Positions 27,538 to 37,585 of a DNA stretch of 38,221 nt are shown here, piece after piece. The notes under the pieces were generated by a model, which had not been told where the DNA came from, did no database searches, and saw only the letters and a list, made by a program, of their open reading frames with translations. The position numbers and the translations under genes were made by a program. This DNA is from Marichromatium bheemlicum (GTDB lineage: Bacteria > Pseudomonadota > Gammaproteobacteria > Chromatiales > Chromatiaceae): contig NZ_JAAXKX010000027.1 in the NCBI RefSeq assembly GCF_012276755.1, positions 1 to 38,221 on the forward strand, given 5' to 3'. The stretch's first letter is position 1, and every line of letters begins with the position of its first letter.

Positions 27538-27946
27538 TCGTATGCGGGGTCTATCGATGATGACGGCGGATGCTAGGTGCGGGGCACCGAGCTGTCAAGG
27601 AGGGCGCGGATCGCTCGGGCGTCCTCCCACGGCAACGGAAACGGGTGTGCTGGCGGGATCCCGGTTTGTCCGGATTCCTGTGGCCTGAGGGCGCCGCAGT
27701 GGTGTTTCCGGGCCCTGGGTGGCCGCCTCCGGTCGATCCGGGGGTCAGCCGTTTCAGCGTCCAATCTGCCAATTGAGATCGGGCGCGTCAAGTCGCAGTG
27801 ATCGTGTGCGCGATTCGTGCCACATCTCGGTTGGGATCGGCGTTGACGCGCGTCAACCGCTTGGGGTAGGATTCCGCTTCTTTGTTCCGGCGCGGAGCTG
27901 CGAGCTGCGTCGGCTATTTCCGAATTATTCTGGGGATCTGCTGATC
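27538..27946. promoter_or_regulatory. Divergent ispB/rplU intergenic region
   Basis: This 409-base gap has no convincing gene; short overlapping frames on both strands lack any family character. It holds the rplU promoter listed separately and presumably the ispB promoter. Confidence 0.5.
27842..27872 (+). promoter_or_regulatory. Promoter of rplU-rpmA with palindromic -35 region
   Basis: TTGACG (27843-27848), an 18-base spacer and TAGGAT (27867-27872) form a sigma-70-like promoter about 75 bases before the rplU ATG. The -35 box lies inside GTTGACGCGCGTCAAC (27842-27857), a perfect 16-bp palindrome that could also be an operator. Confidence 0.6.
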
Positions 27947-28258
27947 ATGTACGCGGTCATTCAAACCGGTGGAAAACAATACCGGGTTTCGGAAGGCGAC
28001 ACCCTCAAGGTCGAGAAGCTCGCCGCCGAAGAAGGTTCCAATGTTGATTTCGAGGTGCTGATGATCGCTGACGGCGACACCGTCAAGGTCGGCAAGCCCT
28101 TCGTCGAGGGCGGCAAGGTGAGCGCCGTGGTCGAGTCGCACGGTCGTGGCGACAAGGTCTCGATCATCAAGTTCCGTCGTCGCAAGCATCACCTGAAGCG
28201 TCAGGGCCACCGCCAGTGGTTCACGTCGCTCAAGATCACTGGCATCAACGCCGGCTGA
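27947..28258 (+). CDS. rplU: 50S ribosomal protein L21
   Basis: L21 binds 23S rRNA in the large ribosomal subunit. The 103-aa protein has the typical length and starts [20 protein letters not shown]. The C-terminal block [15 protein letters not shown] and the ending [10 protein letters not shown] are diagnostic. A longer open frame from 27719 includes promoter sequence and is not used. rpmA follows after 13 bases, the universal rplU-rpmA pair, and the promoter at 27842-27872 serves both. Confidence 0.98.
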   Translation: MYAVIQTGGKQYRVSEGDTLKVEKLAAEEGSNVDFEVLMIADGDTVKVGKPFVEGGKVSAVVESHGRGDKVSIIKFRRRKHHLKRQGHRQWFTSLKITGINAG

Positions 28259-28271
28259 GGAGAGATTACCG

Positions 28272-28529
28272 ATGGCACATAAGAAAGCAGGCGGTAGTTC
28301 GCGCAACGGCCGCGATTCAGAGTCCAAGCGTCTTGGCGTCAAGGTCTTCGGTGGTCAGCGTGTCAGCGCCGGCGCCATCATCGTGCGTCAGCGTGGCACC
28401 CAGTTCCACAACGGTGTGAACGTCGGCTGTGGTCACGACCACACCCTCTTCGCCCTGACCGAAGGTGTCGTGAAGTTCGTCACCAAGGGTCCGCAGAAGC
28501 GTAAGTTCGTCACCGTGGAAAGCGCCTGA
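28272..28529 (+). CDS. rpmA: 50S ribosomal protein L27
   Basis: L27 reaches into the peptidyl-transferase centre through its N-terminal tail. The product is 85 aa and begins [20 protein letters not shown] with no Firmicutes-type cleaved extension. The core [20 protein letters not shown] and [15 protein letters not shown] are diagnostic. A GAGGAGA ribosome-binding site precedes the ATG. A strong intrinsic terminator follows about 50 bases after the stop codon, separating it from obgE. Confidence 0.98.
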   Translation: MAHKKAGGSSRNGRDSESKRLGVKVFGGQRVSAGAIIVRQRGTQFHNGVNVGCGHDHTLFALTEGVVKFVTKGPQKRKFVTVESA

Positions 28530-28578
28530 TCCGCGTACGGGTCCGACCTCGGATCCGTCTCTTCCGTGGAGACCGCGC

Positions 28579-29767
<1,189 letters not shown>

Positions 29768-29770
29768 GCG

Positions 29771-30895
29771 ATGATCTCTCGCGAGGAACTCCCTGGGACC
29801 CAACGTTGGGTCGTCAAGATCGGCAGCACCCTGCTGACCCGTAACGGTCGTGGTGTCGGGCGTGATCTGCTCGAACCCTGGGTGACACAGATGGCCGCCC
29901 GTTGTGCGGCCGGTGCCGAGGTGGTCTTGGTGTCCTCGGGGGCAGTGGCCGAGGGTATGGCGCGGATGGGTTGGCAAGCGCGTCCGCGCGCGCTCTACGA
30001 GCTGCAGGCGGCGGCGGCGATCGGCCAGATGGGCCTGGTGCGCGCCTATGAGGACTGCTTTCGCGATCATGGGTTACGTACCGCCCAGGTCCTGCTCACC
30101 CGTGACGACCTCTCCAACCGGGTGCGCTATCTCAATGCCCGCAGCACCCTGCGCACCTTGATCCGTTACGGCGTGGTGCCGGTGATCAACGAGAACGACA
30201 CCGTCGCCAATGACGAGCTGCGCTTTGGTGACAACGATACCCTCGCCGCACTGGTCGCTAACCTGATCGAGGCCGATCTGCTGGTGCTGCTCACCGACCA
30301 GAACGGCATCTTCGATCAGGATCCGCGCGGTAACCCCGAGGCGCGGTTGATCACCGAGACCTGGGTCGATGACCCCATGCTCGATCAGGTTGCCGGTGGT
30401 AGTGGCTCCGGGCTGGGGACCGGCGGCATGATCACCAAGGTGCGTGCGGCGCGCCTGGCGGCGCGCTCCGGCACCCCGACGGTGATCGCCCCGGGAACAG
30501 GCGAACGGGTGCTGGAGCGCATTGGTGCGGGCGAGTCAGTCGGTTCCCTGTTGATTCCTTTCCAGGGACCGCAGGCGGCGCGCAAGCAGTGGATCGCCGG
30601 TCAGCTCCGGGTGCGGGGCCGGTTGGTCCTCGATGCCGGTGCGGTGCGGGCGCTGCGCGAGCAGGGTACCAGCCTGCTCGCCGTCGGGGTCCGGGTCGTC
30701 AATGGCGCCTTCAAGCGTGGCGAGGTGGTTGCTTGCGTCGATGAGCAGGGCAGGGAGGTCGCGCGCGGGCTGGTCAACTACGATGCCGACGCGGCGCGCC
30801 TGATCCAGGGGCATTCGTCGCATCAGTTCGCCGAGATCCTCGGCTATGTCGATGATGACGAGCTGATCCACCGCGACAACTTGGTGTTGCTCTGA
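29771..30895 (+). CDS. proB: Glutamate 5-kinase
   Basis: ProB phosphorylates L-glutamate with ATP, the first and feedback-inhibited step of proline synthesis. The amino-acid-kinase domain covers about residues 1-260: [53 protein letters not shown] and [19 protein letters not shown] are diagnostic. The C-terminal PUA domain (about 280-360) is present, and the 374-aa length matches two-domain ProB. Its ATG is 3 bases after obgE. tRNA-Cys, with its own strong promoter, follows 71 bases downstream. proA is not in the window. Confidence 0.97.
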   Translation: MISREELPGTQRWVVKIGSTLLTRNGRGVGRDLLEPWVTQMAARCAAGAEVVLVSSGAVAEGMARMGWQARPRALYELQAAAAIGQMGLVRAYEDCFRDHGLRTAQVLLTRDDLSNRVRYLNARSTLRTLIRYGVVPVINENDTVANDELRFGDNDTLAALVANLIEADLLVLLTDQNGIFDQDPRGNPEARLITETWVDDPMLDQVAGGSGSGLGTGGMITKVRAARLAARSGTPTVIAPGTGERVLERIGAGESVGSLLIPFQGPQAARKQWIAGQLRVRGRLVLDAGAVRALREQGTSLLAVGVRVVNGAFKRGEVVACVDEQGREVARGLVNYDADAARLIQGHSSHQFAEILGYVDDDELIHRDNLVLL

Positions 30896-30926
30896 GGACA
30901 GTCGCCGAGCGCGGGCGACAAAGGGG

Positions 30927-30955
30927 GTGACAATTCCCTCGCAAGTCTTTATACT
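30927..30955 (+). promoter_or_regulatory. Promoter of tRNA-Cys and tRNA-Leu
   Basis: GTGACA (30927-30932), a 17-base spacer and TATACT (30950-30955) match sigma-70 boxes at five of six bases each. The GC-rich GCGC discriminator after the -10 box is typical of stringently controlled stable-RNA promoters. The tRNA-Cys 5' end lies 12 bases downstream. Confidence 0.8.
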
Positions 30956-30966
30956 GCGCTTTCTCT

Positions 30967-31040
30967 GGCTGAGTGGCAGAGTGGTTATGCAGCGGCCTGC
31001 AAAGCCGTGTACCTCGGTTCGATTCCGGGCTCAGCCTCCA
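30967..31040 (+). tRNA. tRNA-Cys, anticodon GCA
   Basis: A complete 74-base cloverleaf with encoded CCA. The acceptor GGCTGAG pairs with CTCAGCC. The anticodon stem GCGGC/GCCGT encloses loop CTGCAAA, giving GCA (30999-31001). The T-loop is GGTTCGATTCC. tRNA-Leu follows after 58 bases on the same strand. Confidence 0.97.
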
Positions 31041-31098
31041 TTCTCTTGTTTGTGCAGTCCCCGTCGAGATCACGCTTGGGCCCTGTCGCCCCGCACCC

Positions 31099-31183
31099 GC
31101 CCGGGTGGCGAAACTGGTAGACGCAGGGGACTTAAAATCCCTCGACCTCGGTCATGCGGGTTCGAGTCCCGCCCCGGGCACCA
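31099..31183 (+). tRNA. tRNA-Leu, anticodon TAA
   Basis: An 85-base class II tRNA with encoded CCA. The acceptor GCCCGGG pairs with CCCGGGC. The anticodon stem GGGGA/TCCCT encloses loop CTTAAAA, giving TAA (31133-31135). A long variable arm (CGACCTCGGTC) and T-arm GCGGGTTCGAGTCCCGC are present. It probably shares the tRNA-Cys promoter. Confidence 0.97.
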
Positions 31184-31267
31184 TCCCCATTGATTTTCTC
31201 CGCACCCTTTGGTCTGTACCGATCGGCGCCAGCGCATGCCTGGCATCGCACCTCGGCGCGTGTCCCG

Positions 31268-31301
31268 AACCGTCTCGTCCGCGATCACGGACGAGACGGT
31301 T
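31268..31301. terminator. 14-bp hairpin between tRNA-Leu and the membrane-protein gene
   Basis: AACCGTCTCGTCCG (31268-31281) pairs perfectly with CGGACGAGACGGTT (31288-31301) over loop CGATCA. It lies between plus-strand tRNA-Leu and the convergent minus-strand gene, 9 bases beyond that gene's stop codon. It probably ends transcription from both sides although no T-tract is present. Confidence 0.65.
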
Positions 31302-31310
31302 GGTCGGGCC

Positions 31311-31937
31311 TCAGCCGCGCGCGGCGCGTCCGCGTTTGGCCATGATGGCCCCACGCATGGCGATCAACACGAAGAGGTTGGCGACGAAGGCGACCAGGGC
31401 CGCGGCGATGATCATGGTCATCGGCTTGTCCTGGGCGTTGGCGACACCGAAGGCATCGCCAACGGTGGTGAGGATGGCGCTGTTGGCCGGGTCGGCGACG
31501 AGATAGGCGCAGCAGACGATGAAGGCGCCGAAGAACAGCATCTTGGTGTCGAGATAGAGTCCAGCGAGCAGGGCGCCGAGGGCGAGCAGATAGAGCTGAA
31601 CCAGGTTGTATTGCTCGGCGCTGAGCGTGTCGCGGATGCCATGGTCGTAGAGCAGCCACAGCAGACCCGCGATCGCTCCCCAGTGCAGGAGTTGTTTGAT
31701 CAGGTAGAAGAGGCGTGAGTGGTCGAAGGCATAAGCCTGGCCCCAGCCCGAGATGATCGAGATGAAGGCGACCACCGGGAGGAAGAATTCCCAGTACTGG
31801 GTGGTGGCGGCGAGATCCTCACGGGCGAAGAACACCAGGATCACTGCGGCGACGTAGAGAAAGAGCGATGGCAGGATGGCAACCATCAGCGGGGATTGCT
31901 TCGATTTGACCTCTGGCGAGGCTGCTGACTTTGACAC
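31311..31937 (-). CDS. Unrecognised six-helix membrane protein
   Basis: I do not recognise the family. The chosen GTG start (MSKSAASPEVKSKQSPL) lies 6 bases after a perfect AAGGAGGG, which decides against the upstream TTG at 31955 that would include the ribosome-binding site. The 208-aa product has a short polar N-terminus and about six hydrophobic segments: LMVAILPSLFLYVAAVILVF, FFLPVVAFISIISGWGQAYA, LLHWGAIAGLLWLLY, VQLYLLALGALLAGLYL, MLFFGAFIVCCAYLV and IIAAALVAFVANLFVLIAM. The end is basic (MAKRGRAARG), suggesting a cytoplasmic C-terminus. It stands alone between the tRNA genes and the A2M gene; no catalytic motif is visible. Confidence 0.8.
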   Translation of the reverse strand: MSKSAASPEVKSKQSPLMVAILPSLFLYVAAVILVFFAREDLAATTQYWEFFLPVVAFISIISGWGQAYAFDHSRLFYLIKQLLHWGAIAGLLWLLYDHGIRDTLSAEQYNLVQLYLLALGALLAGLYLDTKMLFFGAFIVCCAYLVADPANSAILTTVGDAFGVANAQDKPMTMIIAAALVAFVANLFVLIAMRGAIMAKRGRAARG

Positions 31938-32201
31938 GACTGACCCTCCTTGCAAGTACGGGTACTGTGTAGTGAGTGGCCGATGGCCGGATCGATCACG
32001 CCATTCAGGCCATCGATTGCGTCAAGCGTCCTGGATCTTAACCCTTACTGAAACTAAGTTTAAGGGGCGCGCGTGCCTCGATCGCGATCGACCCCGTGCG
32101 GATGGCTTATTTGACCTGAGTGAGTGGTCGCGCGCCTTTACCGCTCCCCGGACTCTGGCTAGAGTCTCACCGTTGGCGCCAGTTGCAAACGGGGGACGCG
32201 G
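31938..32201. promoter_or_regulatory. Divergent region upstream of the membrane protein and A2M
   Basis: This 264-base gap should hold both promoters. The most AT-rich part (about 32034-32064, CTTAACCCTTACTGAAACT and TAAGTTTAAGG) is a plausible promoter region, but no box pair stands out. No gene is visible. Confidence 0.4.
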
Positions 32202-35200
32202 ATGAAGGGCCTGATCGGGATGCTACGGGTGATGCTGCTGCTGTCCTGGCTGCTGGCGACCGGCGGTGCCGTCGCCCAGGGGTTGGTACTCAGTCCCGGC
32301 GTCGATTATTTCGGTGCCGACCTGCGTACCCTGGAGTCGGTCCCGCTCGATGGCTGCGAGCGCGCCTGCGCCGACGACCCCGACTGTCTCGCCTTCACCT
32401 ACGACCAGCGCTCCGGCTGGTGCTTCCTCAAGTCCGGTCCCGGCGAGGCGCGCGCTGCGCCGGGCGCGCGCTCGGGCTATCGCCCGGGACTGCTCTGGGA
32501 CGCCCCTGGGGCCCTGCCCGAGACGCTCGCCTTCATCCCCCCCGATGCCCGTGCCCTCGCGCGCGAACAGGCGCGCGCCCTGGCGCTCGAACCGGCCCCC
32601 GGCCAGGGGCTGGCCACGCTGGCGCGGGCGGCGCCGGGCGAGACCCCGGCACAGCGCCGGGCGCGGCTGCGTGCGCTGTTGCGGCTGGCCCCGGCCGATG
32701 CGGCGGCGTGGCGCGCTCTGGCTGAGACCGCGCTGGCAGTGGCCGCCGAGGACTGGCGCGCGCGCGACGAGGCGCTTGCCGCAGCACTCAACGCCGCGCG
32801 CCTGACCCCGGAGGACGGCGCCACGCTGGCCCTGCTCGGGCGCGCCTTCGCCGCGCGCGAGTCGTGGCCCGAGGCGATCCGTGCCACCCGCGCCGCGCTC
32901 GCCCTGCACGAGGATGCGACGCTGCGCGCCGAATACGCCCGCCTGCTCGCCGAGCACGGCTTTCGGGTGCTCGATCATGCCATCGACGCCGATGCCGCCG
33001 CCCCCAGGATCTGTGTGCGCTTCAGCGAGCCGATCGCCCGCGACCGCGCCGAGATCGGCGACTTCGTGCGTGTCGATGGCAACCCCGATCTCGCCCTCCA
33101 GCCCGAGCGCGATCAGCTCTGTCTCGATGGCGTGCGCCACGGTCAGGGCTATCGGGTGCGGCTGCGCGCCGGGTTGCCGAGCGCCGCCGGCGAGGTGCTG
33201 GCCCGCGACGTCGACCTCGACCTCTATGTCCGCGACCGCGCCCCGCTCGCCCGCTTCCAGTCGCGTGCCTATGTCCTGCCGCGCGGCAGCGGCGCGCGTC
33301 TGCCGGTGGTCTCGGTCAACAGCGCGCGTCTGGCGCTCGAACTCTACCGGGTCGACGACCGCGCGCTCACCCAGGTGCGAGAGGAGGGCCTGTTCGAGCG
33401 CCAGCTCGATCGCTGGTCGCGCGAGCGCATCGCCGAGCGTCTGGGCTCGGCGCTGTGGTCGGGCAGCGTCGCGGTCGATGCCCGTCGCAACCAGGAGGTG
33501 AGCACCGGCATCCCGCTCGACGAGTTGGTCGAGCGCTTCGAGCCCGGGGTCTATCTGCTCACCGCACGCCCGCAGGAGCTGTCCGCCGAGCGTGACGGGG
33601 CGCTGGCGAGCCAGTGGTTCGTGGTCTCAGACCTGGGGCTGAGCGCGCTCACCGGCGCCGACGGGCTGCACGTCCTGGTGCGCGCCCTGGGCACGGCCGA
33701 GCCGCGCGCCGGGGTGCGGCTGCGGTTGCTCGCGGTCAACGACCGGGTGCTCGGCGAGACCCGCAGCGACGCCGCGGGCTATGCCCGCTTCGCCCCCGGG
33801 CTGCTGCGCGGTCGCGGCGGCGATGCCCCGGCGCTGCTGGTGGCCGAGGCCGAGGAGGCGGCCGGCGACTACGCCTTCCTCGACCTCGCCCGCGCCCCCT
33901 TCGACCTGCGCGATCGCGGTGTCGCCGGGCGCCCGCCTGCCGCCGCGCTCGACGTCTTCCTGAGCAGCGAGCGCGGCGCCTATCGTCCGGGTGAGTCGGT
34001 GGTGCTCACCGCGCTGGTGCGCGACCGGCTCGCCGCCGCCGTCACCGGGTTGACCACCACCCTGGTGGTGGAGCGCCCCGACGGTCATGTCGCCCGGCGT
34101 CAGCGGCTCGACGACCAGGGCGGCGGCGCCTACCGTGCCCGCGTCGCGCTCGCCGACACCGCCATGCACGGCACCTGGCGTGCCCGTCTCCACGCCGACC
34201 CCGAGGGCCCGGCGCTGGCCGAGGTGGCCTTCCTGGTCGAGGACTTCGTCCCCGAGCGTGTCGAACTCGTCGCCGAGCTGCCGCCCGGTCCGCTCGACCC
34301 CGCCGCGCTGCCCGATCTCGGGCTGGAGGCAAGCTATCGCTACGGTGCCCCGGGCGCGGGGCTGCAGCTCGACGGCGAGCTGCGGGTGGTCGCCCGCGAC
34401 CAGCTCGAGGCCGCGCCCGGGTTCCATTTCGGCCTCGCCGACGAGGACTTCACCCCGCTTGGTGCGGCGCTGCCGACGCGCCGCGCCGATGCCGCCGGTC
34501 GGGCGCGGATGCCGTTGGTGCTCCCCGAACTCGACCCCACCACCAGACCGCTGGCGCTGACGCTGCAGGTGCGCGCGAGCGAGGACGGCGCGCGCCCGGT
34601 CGAGCGCCGGCTGACCCGCGCACTGCGTGATCCGGCGCCCAGGCTCGGCGCGCGCGCGCTCTTCGATGACCGGGTCGAGAGCGGCGCCAGCGCCGCCTTC
34701 GAGCTGATCGCGCTCGACCCGGGCGGCGAGCGGATCGCCGTCGAGCGCGCGCGTTGGACCCTGGCGCGACTCGAGACCCGTTTCCAGTGGTATCGCCTCG
34801 ACGGTCGTTGGCGCTACGAGCCGATCGTCACCAGCCGGCGGGTGGCCAGCGGTGAGCTGGCGCTCGACGCTGGGACGCCGGCGCGGCTCGAGACCGTCGT
34901 TGATTGGGGCAGCTATCGCCTGAGCGTCGAGGACGAGGACGGTCTGGCGCTGCCGGTCGCGCTCGACTTCGACGCCGGCTGGACCACCGCCCCCGGGCGC
35001 GAGGACACCCCGGACCTGCTCGGCGTCACCCTCGATCGTCCCGGCTATGCCGTCGGTGATCGCGCACGGGTGCGGCTCGAGCCGCGCTTCGCTGGCACGG
35101 CGACGGTGCTGGTGGTCGGTGAGCGGTTGCTGGCGCGCCGGCAGGTCGAGGTGCCCGCCGAGGGGTTGACCCTGGAGCTGCCGGTCGAGGCCGAGTGGGG

Positions 35201-37577
35201 CGCCGGGGCCTATGTCTGCGTGCTGCTGCACCGCCCGCTCGATGCCGCCGCCGGGCGCATGCCGGGGCGCGCCATCGGGTTGCGCTGGGCGGCGGTCGAC
35301 CCCGGTGCGCGTCGCCTCGGTGTCGCCATCGAGGCCCCGGCGCTGGCGCGTCCGCGCGCGCCGCTGGAGGTGACGCTGCAGGTCGCGGGCGCGATCCCGG
35401 AGGAGCCGGTCCACGTCACCCTGGCGGCGGTCGATACCGGCATCCTCGCGCTCACCGATCATTCGACCCCGGCCCCCGACGACTGGTACTTCGGGCAGCG
35501 TCGTCTCGGCACCGAGATCCGCGACCTCTACGGTCGGTTGATCGACCCGTTCGGCGCCACCCCGGGCGTGGTGCGCAGCGGTGGCGACGGCGGCATCCTC
35601 GAGCGCCGCGCGCCGCCGCCGACCGAGCCACTGCTGGCGCTGCAATCGGAGATCCTCGAGGTCGACGCCGAGGGGCGCGCGCAGGTGCGACTCGCGCTGC
35701 CGCAGTTCGAGGGGCGAGTGCGACTGGCGGCGATGGCCTGGTCGGCCGACGGGGTCGGGCACGCCGCGCGCGAGCTGCTGGTGCGCGATCCGGTGAGCGT
35801 GCGCGCCAGCCTGCCGGCGCTGCTCGCCCCGGGCGATCGCAGCCGTCTCGGGCTGGAGCTGACCGCCTTCGAGGGGGTGAGCGGCGCGGCCCGGGTCGAG
35901 GTCACCCCGCTCGGGCCGTTGCAGATCCCGGCCGCGGCGCGTGGTCATGATGTGGTGCTCGCGCCCGGTGCGCCGGTGGTGCTCGACCTGCCGTTGAGCG
36001 CCACCGCGGCGGGCGAGGGGGCGCTGCGGGTGTGGCTGGTGCCGCCCGTGGGTGCGCCGATCGAGCGCCGTTTCGCGCTCGAGGTGCGCGATCAGCGCGC
36101 CGCGACGCTCAGCCGTCGCTGGCATCGTCTCGCTCCGGGCGAGCGCTGGCGGCCCGCCGCCGACGCCCTCGCCGGGCTGGCGCCGGCGGGCGCGAGCCTG
36201 GTACTCGCCGATGCCGCGATGACCGGTATCGATGTCGCCGGGCCGCTGCTCGCGCTCGATCGCTATCCCTATCGCTGTACCGAGCAGCGGGTCAGTCGCG
36301 CCCTGCCGCTGCTCGCGCTCGCCGATCGGGCGCGCGCGCTGGAGGCGCCGCGCGAGGTCGCGGCGCGACTGACCGAGACCCTCGCCGAGGTGCTCGCCAG
36401 TCAGCGCGCCGACGGCGGCTTCGGGCGCTGGGGGCAGGACGGCGGCTCGGCCTGGCTCGATGCCTATGTCAGCGACTTCCTGGTGCGCGCCGAGGCCCAC
36501 GGGCTGGCGGTGCCGACGCCGGCGTTGACGCTGGCACTCGACAACCTCGCCAACCAGGTCGCCTATGCCCCGGAGTTCAGCCACGGCGGCGAGTCCCTGG
36601 CCTATGCCCTGGCGGTGCTGGCGCGCGCCGGGCGCGCCGATCTCGGCGACCTGCGCTATTACCTCGACGCCCGGCTCGAGCACTTCGCCACACCGCTATC
36701 GCGCGCCCAGCTCGGTGCCGCGCTCGCCCGTTATGGCGAGCAGGAGCGCGCCGCGCGCGCCTTCGCCAGCGCGGTGGCGATGACGCCGCCCGGTGACGCG
36801 GACGGCTGGCGTGAGGACTACGGCTCCTGGCTGCGCGATCGCGCCGGGGTGATCGTGCTCGCCGCCGAGTCCGGGGTAGCGCTGGAGGCGCCGGCGCAAC
36901 TGCTCGCCGGACTCGATCCCGAGGGCGCGCTCAGCACCCAGGAACTCGCCTGGCTGGCGCGCGCCGCCGGAGTGCTCTCAGGTCCCGATGACGAGGGCGT
37001 GCTGCCGCTACGCCTCGACCCCGCCGCGCTCGCCGCCGCGCCCTGGATCGAGAACTCGGGCGAGGGTCCGCTGACCCTGGTCGAGACCCGGATCGGGGTG
37101 CCCGAGGGTGCGGTCGCCGCCGGTGGCGTCGGCTATCGCATCAGTCGCCACTATCACGACCTCGACGGTCGCGCGCTCGACCCCGCCGCGCTGGTGCAGG
37201 GGCAGCGGCTGGTGGTGGTGCTCGATGTCGAGTCGAGCCGGGCGCGGCGCGGACGCCTGCTGGTGGTCGACCCGCTGCCCGGCGGGCTGGCGATCGACAG
37301 CCCGCGGCTGCTCGGCGGTGACGGAGCCGCCGGGCTCGACTGGCTGGGCGAGACGGTGGAGTGGCCGTTGCACCAGTCCTTCGGGCGCGACGCCCTGGTG
37401 GTCGCGCTCGAGCGTGACGAGGCGCCACCACGGCGCTTCCGTCTCGCCTATCGCGCCCGCGCGGTCGCGCCCGGGGTGTTCACCCTGGCCCCGGCGCGGG
37501 TCGAGGACATGTACCGACCGCGACTGCGCGGCTGGGGCGCGAGCGGCGAGCTGCGGGTGGCGCCGCCGGCGCCCTGA
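32202..37577 (+). CDS. Bacterial alpha-2-macroglobulin with N-terminal PAN/Apple domain
   Basis: Bacterial A2M proteins trap foreign proteases in the periplasm and link to them covalently through a thioester. The 1791-aa product begins with a signal peptide (MLLLSWLLATGGAVAQ, cleavage likely after AVA) but has no lipobox cysteine, unlike lipoprotein YfhM of E. coli, so it is probably soluble. A PAN/Apple-like domain follows, with C52, C56, C62 and C74 in the CERACADDPDC and WCFLKS region. The macroglobulin beta-domains come next, with EDTPDLLGVTLDRPGYAVGD in the central part. The thioester motif is C1359-T-E-Q1362 in YPYRCTEQRVSR, and the alpha/alpha-toroid complement-like domain follows. pbpC starts 8 bases after the stop, the classic A2M-pbpC pair. 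GC-rich strand-shadow frames, including one of over 1000 codons, overlap it. Confidence 0.93.
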   Translation: MKGLIGMLRVMLLLSWLLATGGAVAQGLVLSPGVDYFGADLRTLESVPLDGCERACADDPDCLAFTYDQRSGWCFLKSGPGEARAAPGARSGYRPGLLWDAPGALPETLAFIPPDARALAREQARALALEPAPGQGLATLARAAPGETPAQRRARLRALLRLAPADAAAWRALAETALAVAAEDWRARDEALAAALNAARLTPEDGATLALLGRAFAARESWPEAIRATRAALALHEDATLRAEYARLLAEHGFRVLDHAIDADAAAPRICVRFSEPIARDRAEIGDFVRVDGNPDLALQPERDQLCLDGVRHGQGYRVRLRAGLPSAAGEVLARDVDLDLYVRDRAPLARFQSRAYVLPRGSGARLPVVSVNSARLALELYRVDDRALTQVREEGLFERQLDRWSRERIAERLGSALWSGSVAVDARRNQEVSTGIPLDELVERFEPGVYLLTARPQELSAERDGALASQWFVVSDLGLSALTGADGLHVLVRALGTAEPRAGVRLRLLAVNDRVLGETRSDAAGYARFAPGLLRGRGGDAPALLVAEAEEAAGDYAFLDLARAPFDLRDRGVAGRPPAAALDVFLSSERGAYRPGESVVLTALVRDRLAAAVTGLTTTLVVERPDGHVARRQRLDDQGGGAYRARVALADTAMHGTWRARLHADPEGPALAEVAFLVEDFVPERVELVAELPPGPLDPAALPDLGLEASYRYGAPGAGLQLDGELRVVARDQLEAAPGFHFGLADEDFTPLGAALPTRRADAAGRARMPLVLPELDPTTRPLALTLQVRASEDGARPVERRLTRALRDPAPRLGARALFDDRVESGASAAFELIALDPGGERIAVERARWTLARLETRFQWYRLDGRWRYEPIVTSRRVASGELALDAGTPARLETVVDWGSYRLSVEDEDGLALPVALDFDAGWTTAPGREDTPDLLGVTLDRPGYAVGDRARVRLEPRFAGTATVLVVGERLLARRQVEVPAEGLTLELPVEAEWGAGAYVCVLLHRPLDAAAGRMPGRAIGLRWAAVDPGARRLGVAIEAPALARPRAPLEVTLQVAGAIPEEPVHVTLAAVDTGILALTDHSTPAPDDWYFGQRRLGTEIRDLYGRLIDPFGATPGVVRSGGDGGILERRAPPPTEPLLALQSEILEVDAEGRAQVRLALPQFEGRVRLAAMAWSADGVGHAARELLVRDPVSVRASLPALLAPGDRSRLGLELTAFEGVSGAARVEVTPLGPLQIPAAARGHDVVLAPGAPVVLDLPLSATAAGEGALRVWLVPPVGAPIERRFALEVRDQRAATLSRRWHRLAPGERWRPAADALAGLAPAGASLVLADAAMTGIDVAGPLLALDRYPYRCTEQRVSRALPLLALADRARALEAPREVAARLTETLAEVLASQRADGGFGRWGQDGGSAWLDAYVSDFLVRAEAHGLAVPTPALTLALDNLANQVAYAPEFSHGGESLAYALAVLARAGRADLGDLRYYLDARLEHFATPLSRAQLGAALARYGEQERAARAFASAVAMTPPGDADGWREDYGSWLRDRAGVIVLAAESGVALEAPAQLLAGLDPEGALSTQELAWLARAAGVLSGPDDEGVLPLRLDPAALAAAPWIENSGEGPLTLVETRIGVPEGAVAAGGVGYRISRHYHDLDGRALDPAALVQGQRLVVVLDVESSRARRGRLLVVDPLPGGLAIDSPRLLGGDGAAGLDWLGETVEWPLHQSFGRDALVVALERDEAPPRRFRLAYRARAVAPGVFTLAPARVEDMYRPRLRGWGASGELRVAPPAP

Positions 37578-37585
37578 GTCGACCG

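Noticed and set aside
33627-36683. 1018-codon open frame on the minus strand opposite the A2M gene
   Set aside because: It is antisense to a recognised protein, has His/Gln/Arg/Gly-rich composition without motifs, and is expected from GC-rich codon usage.
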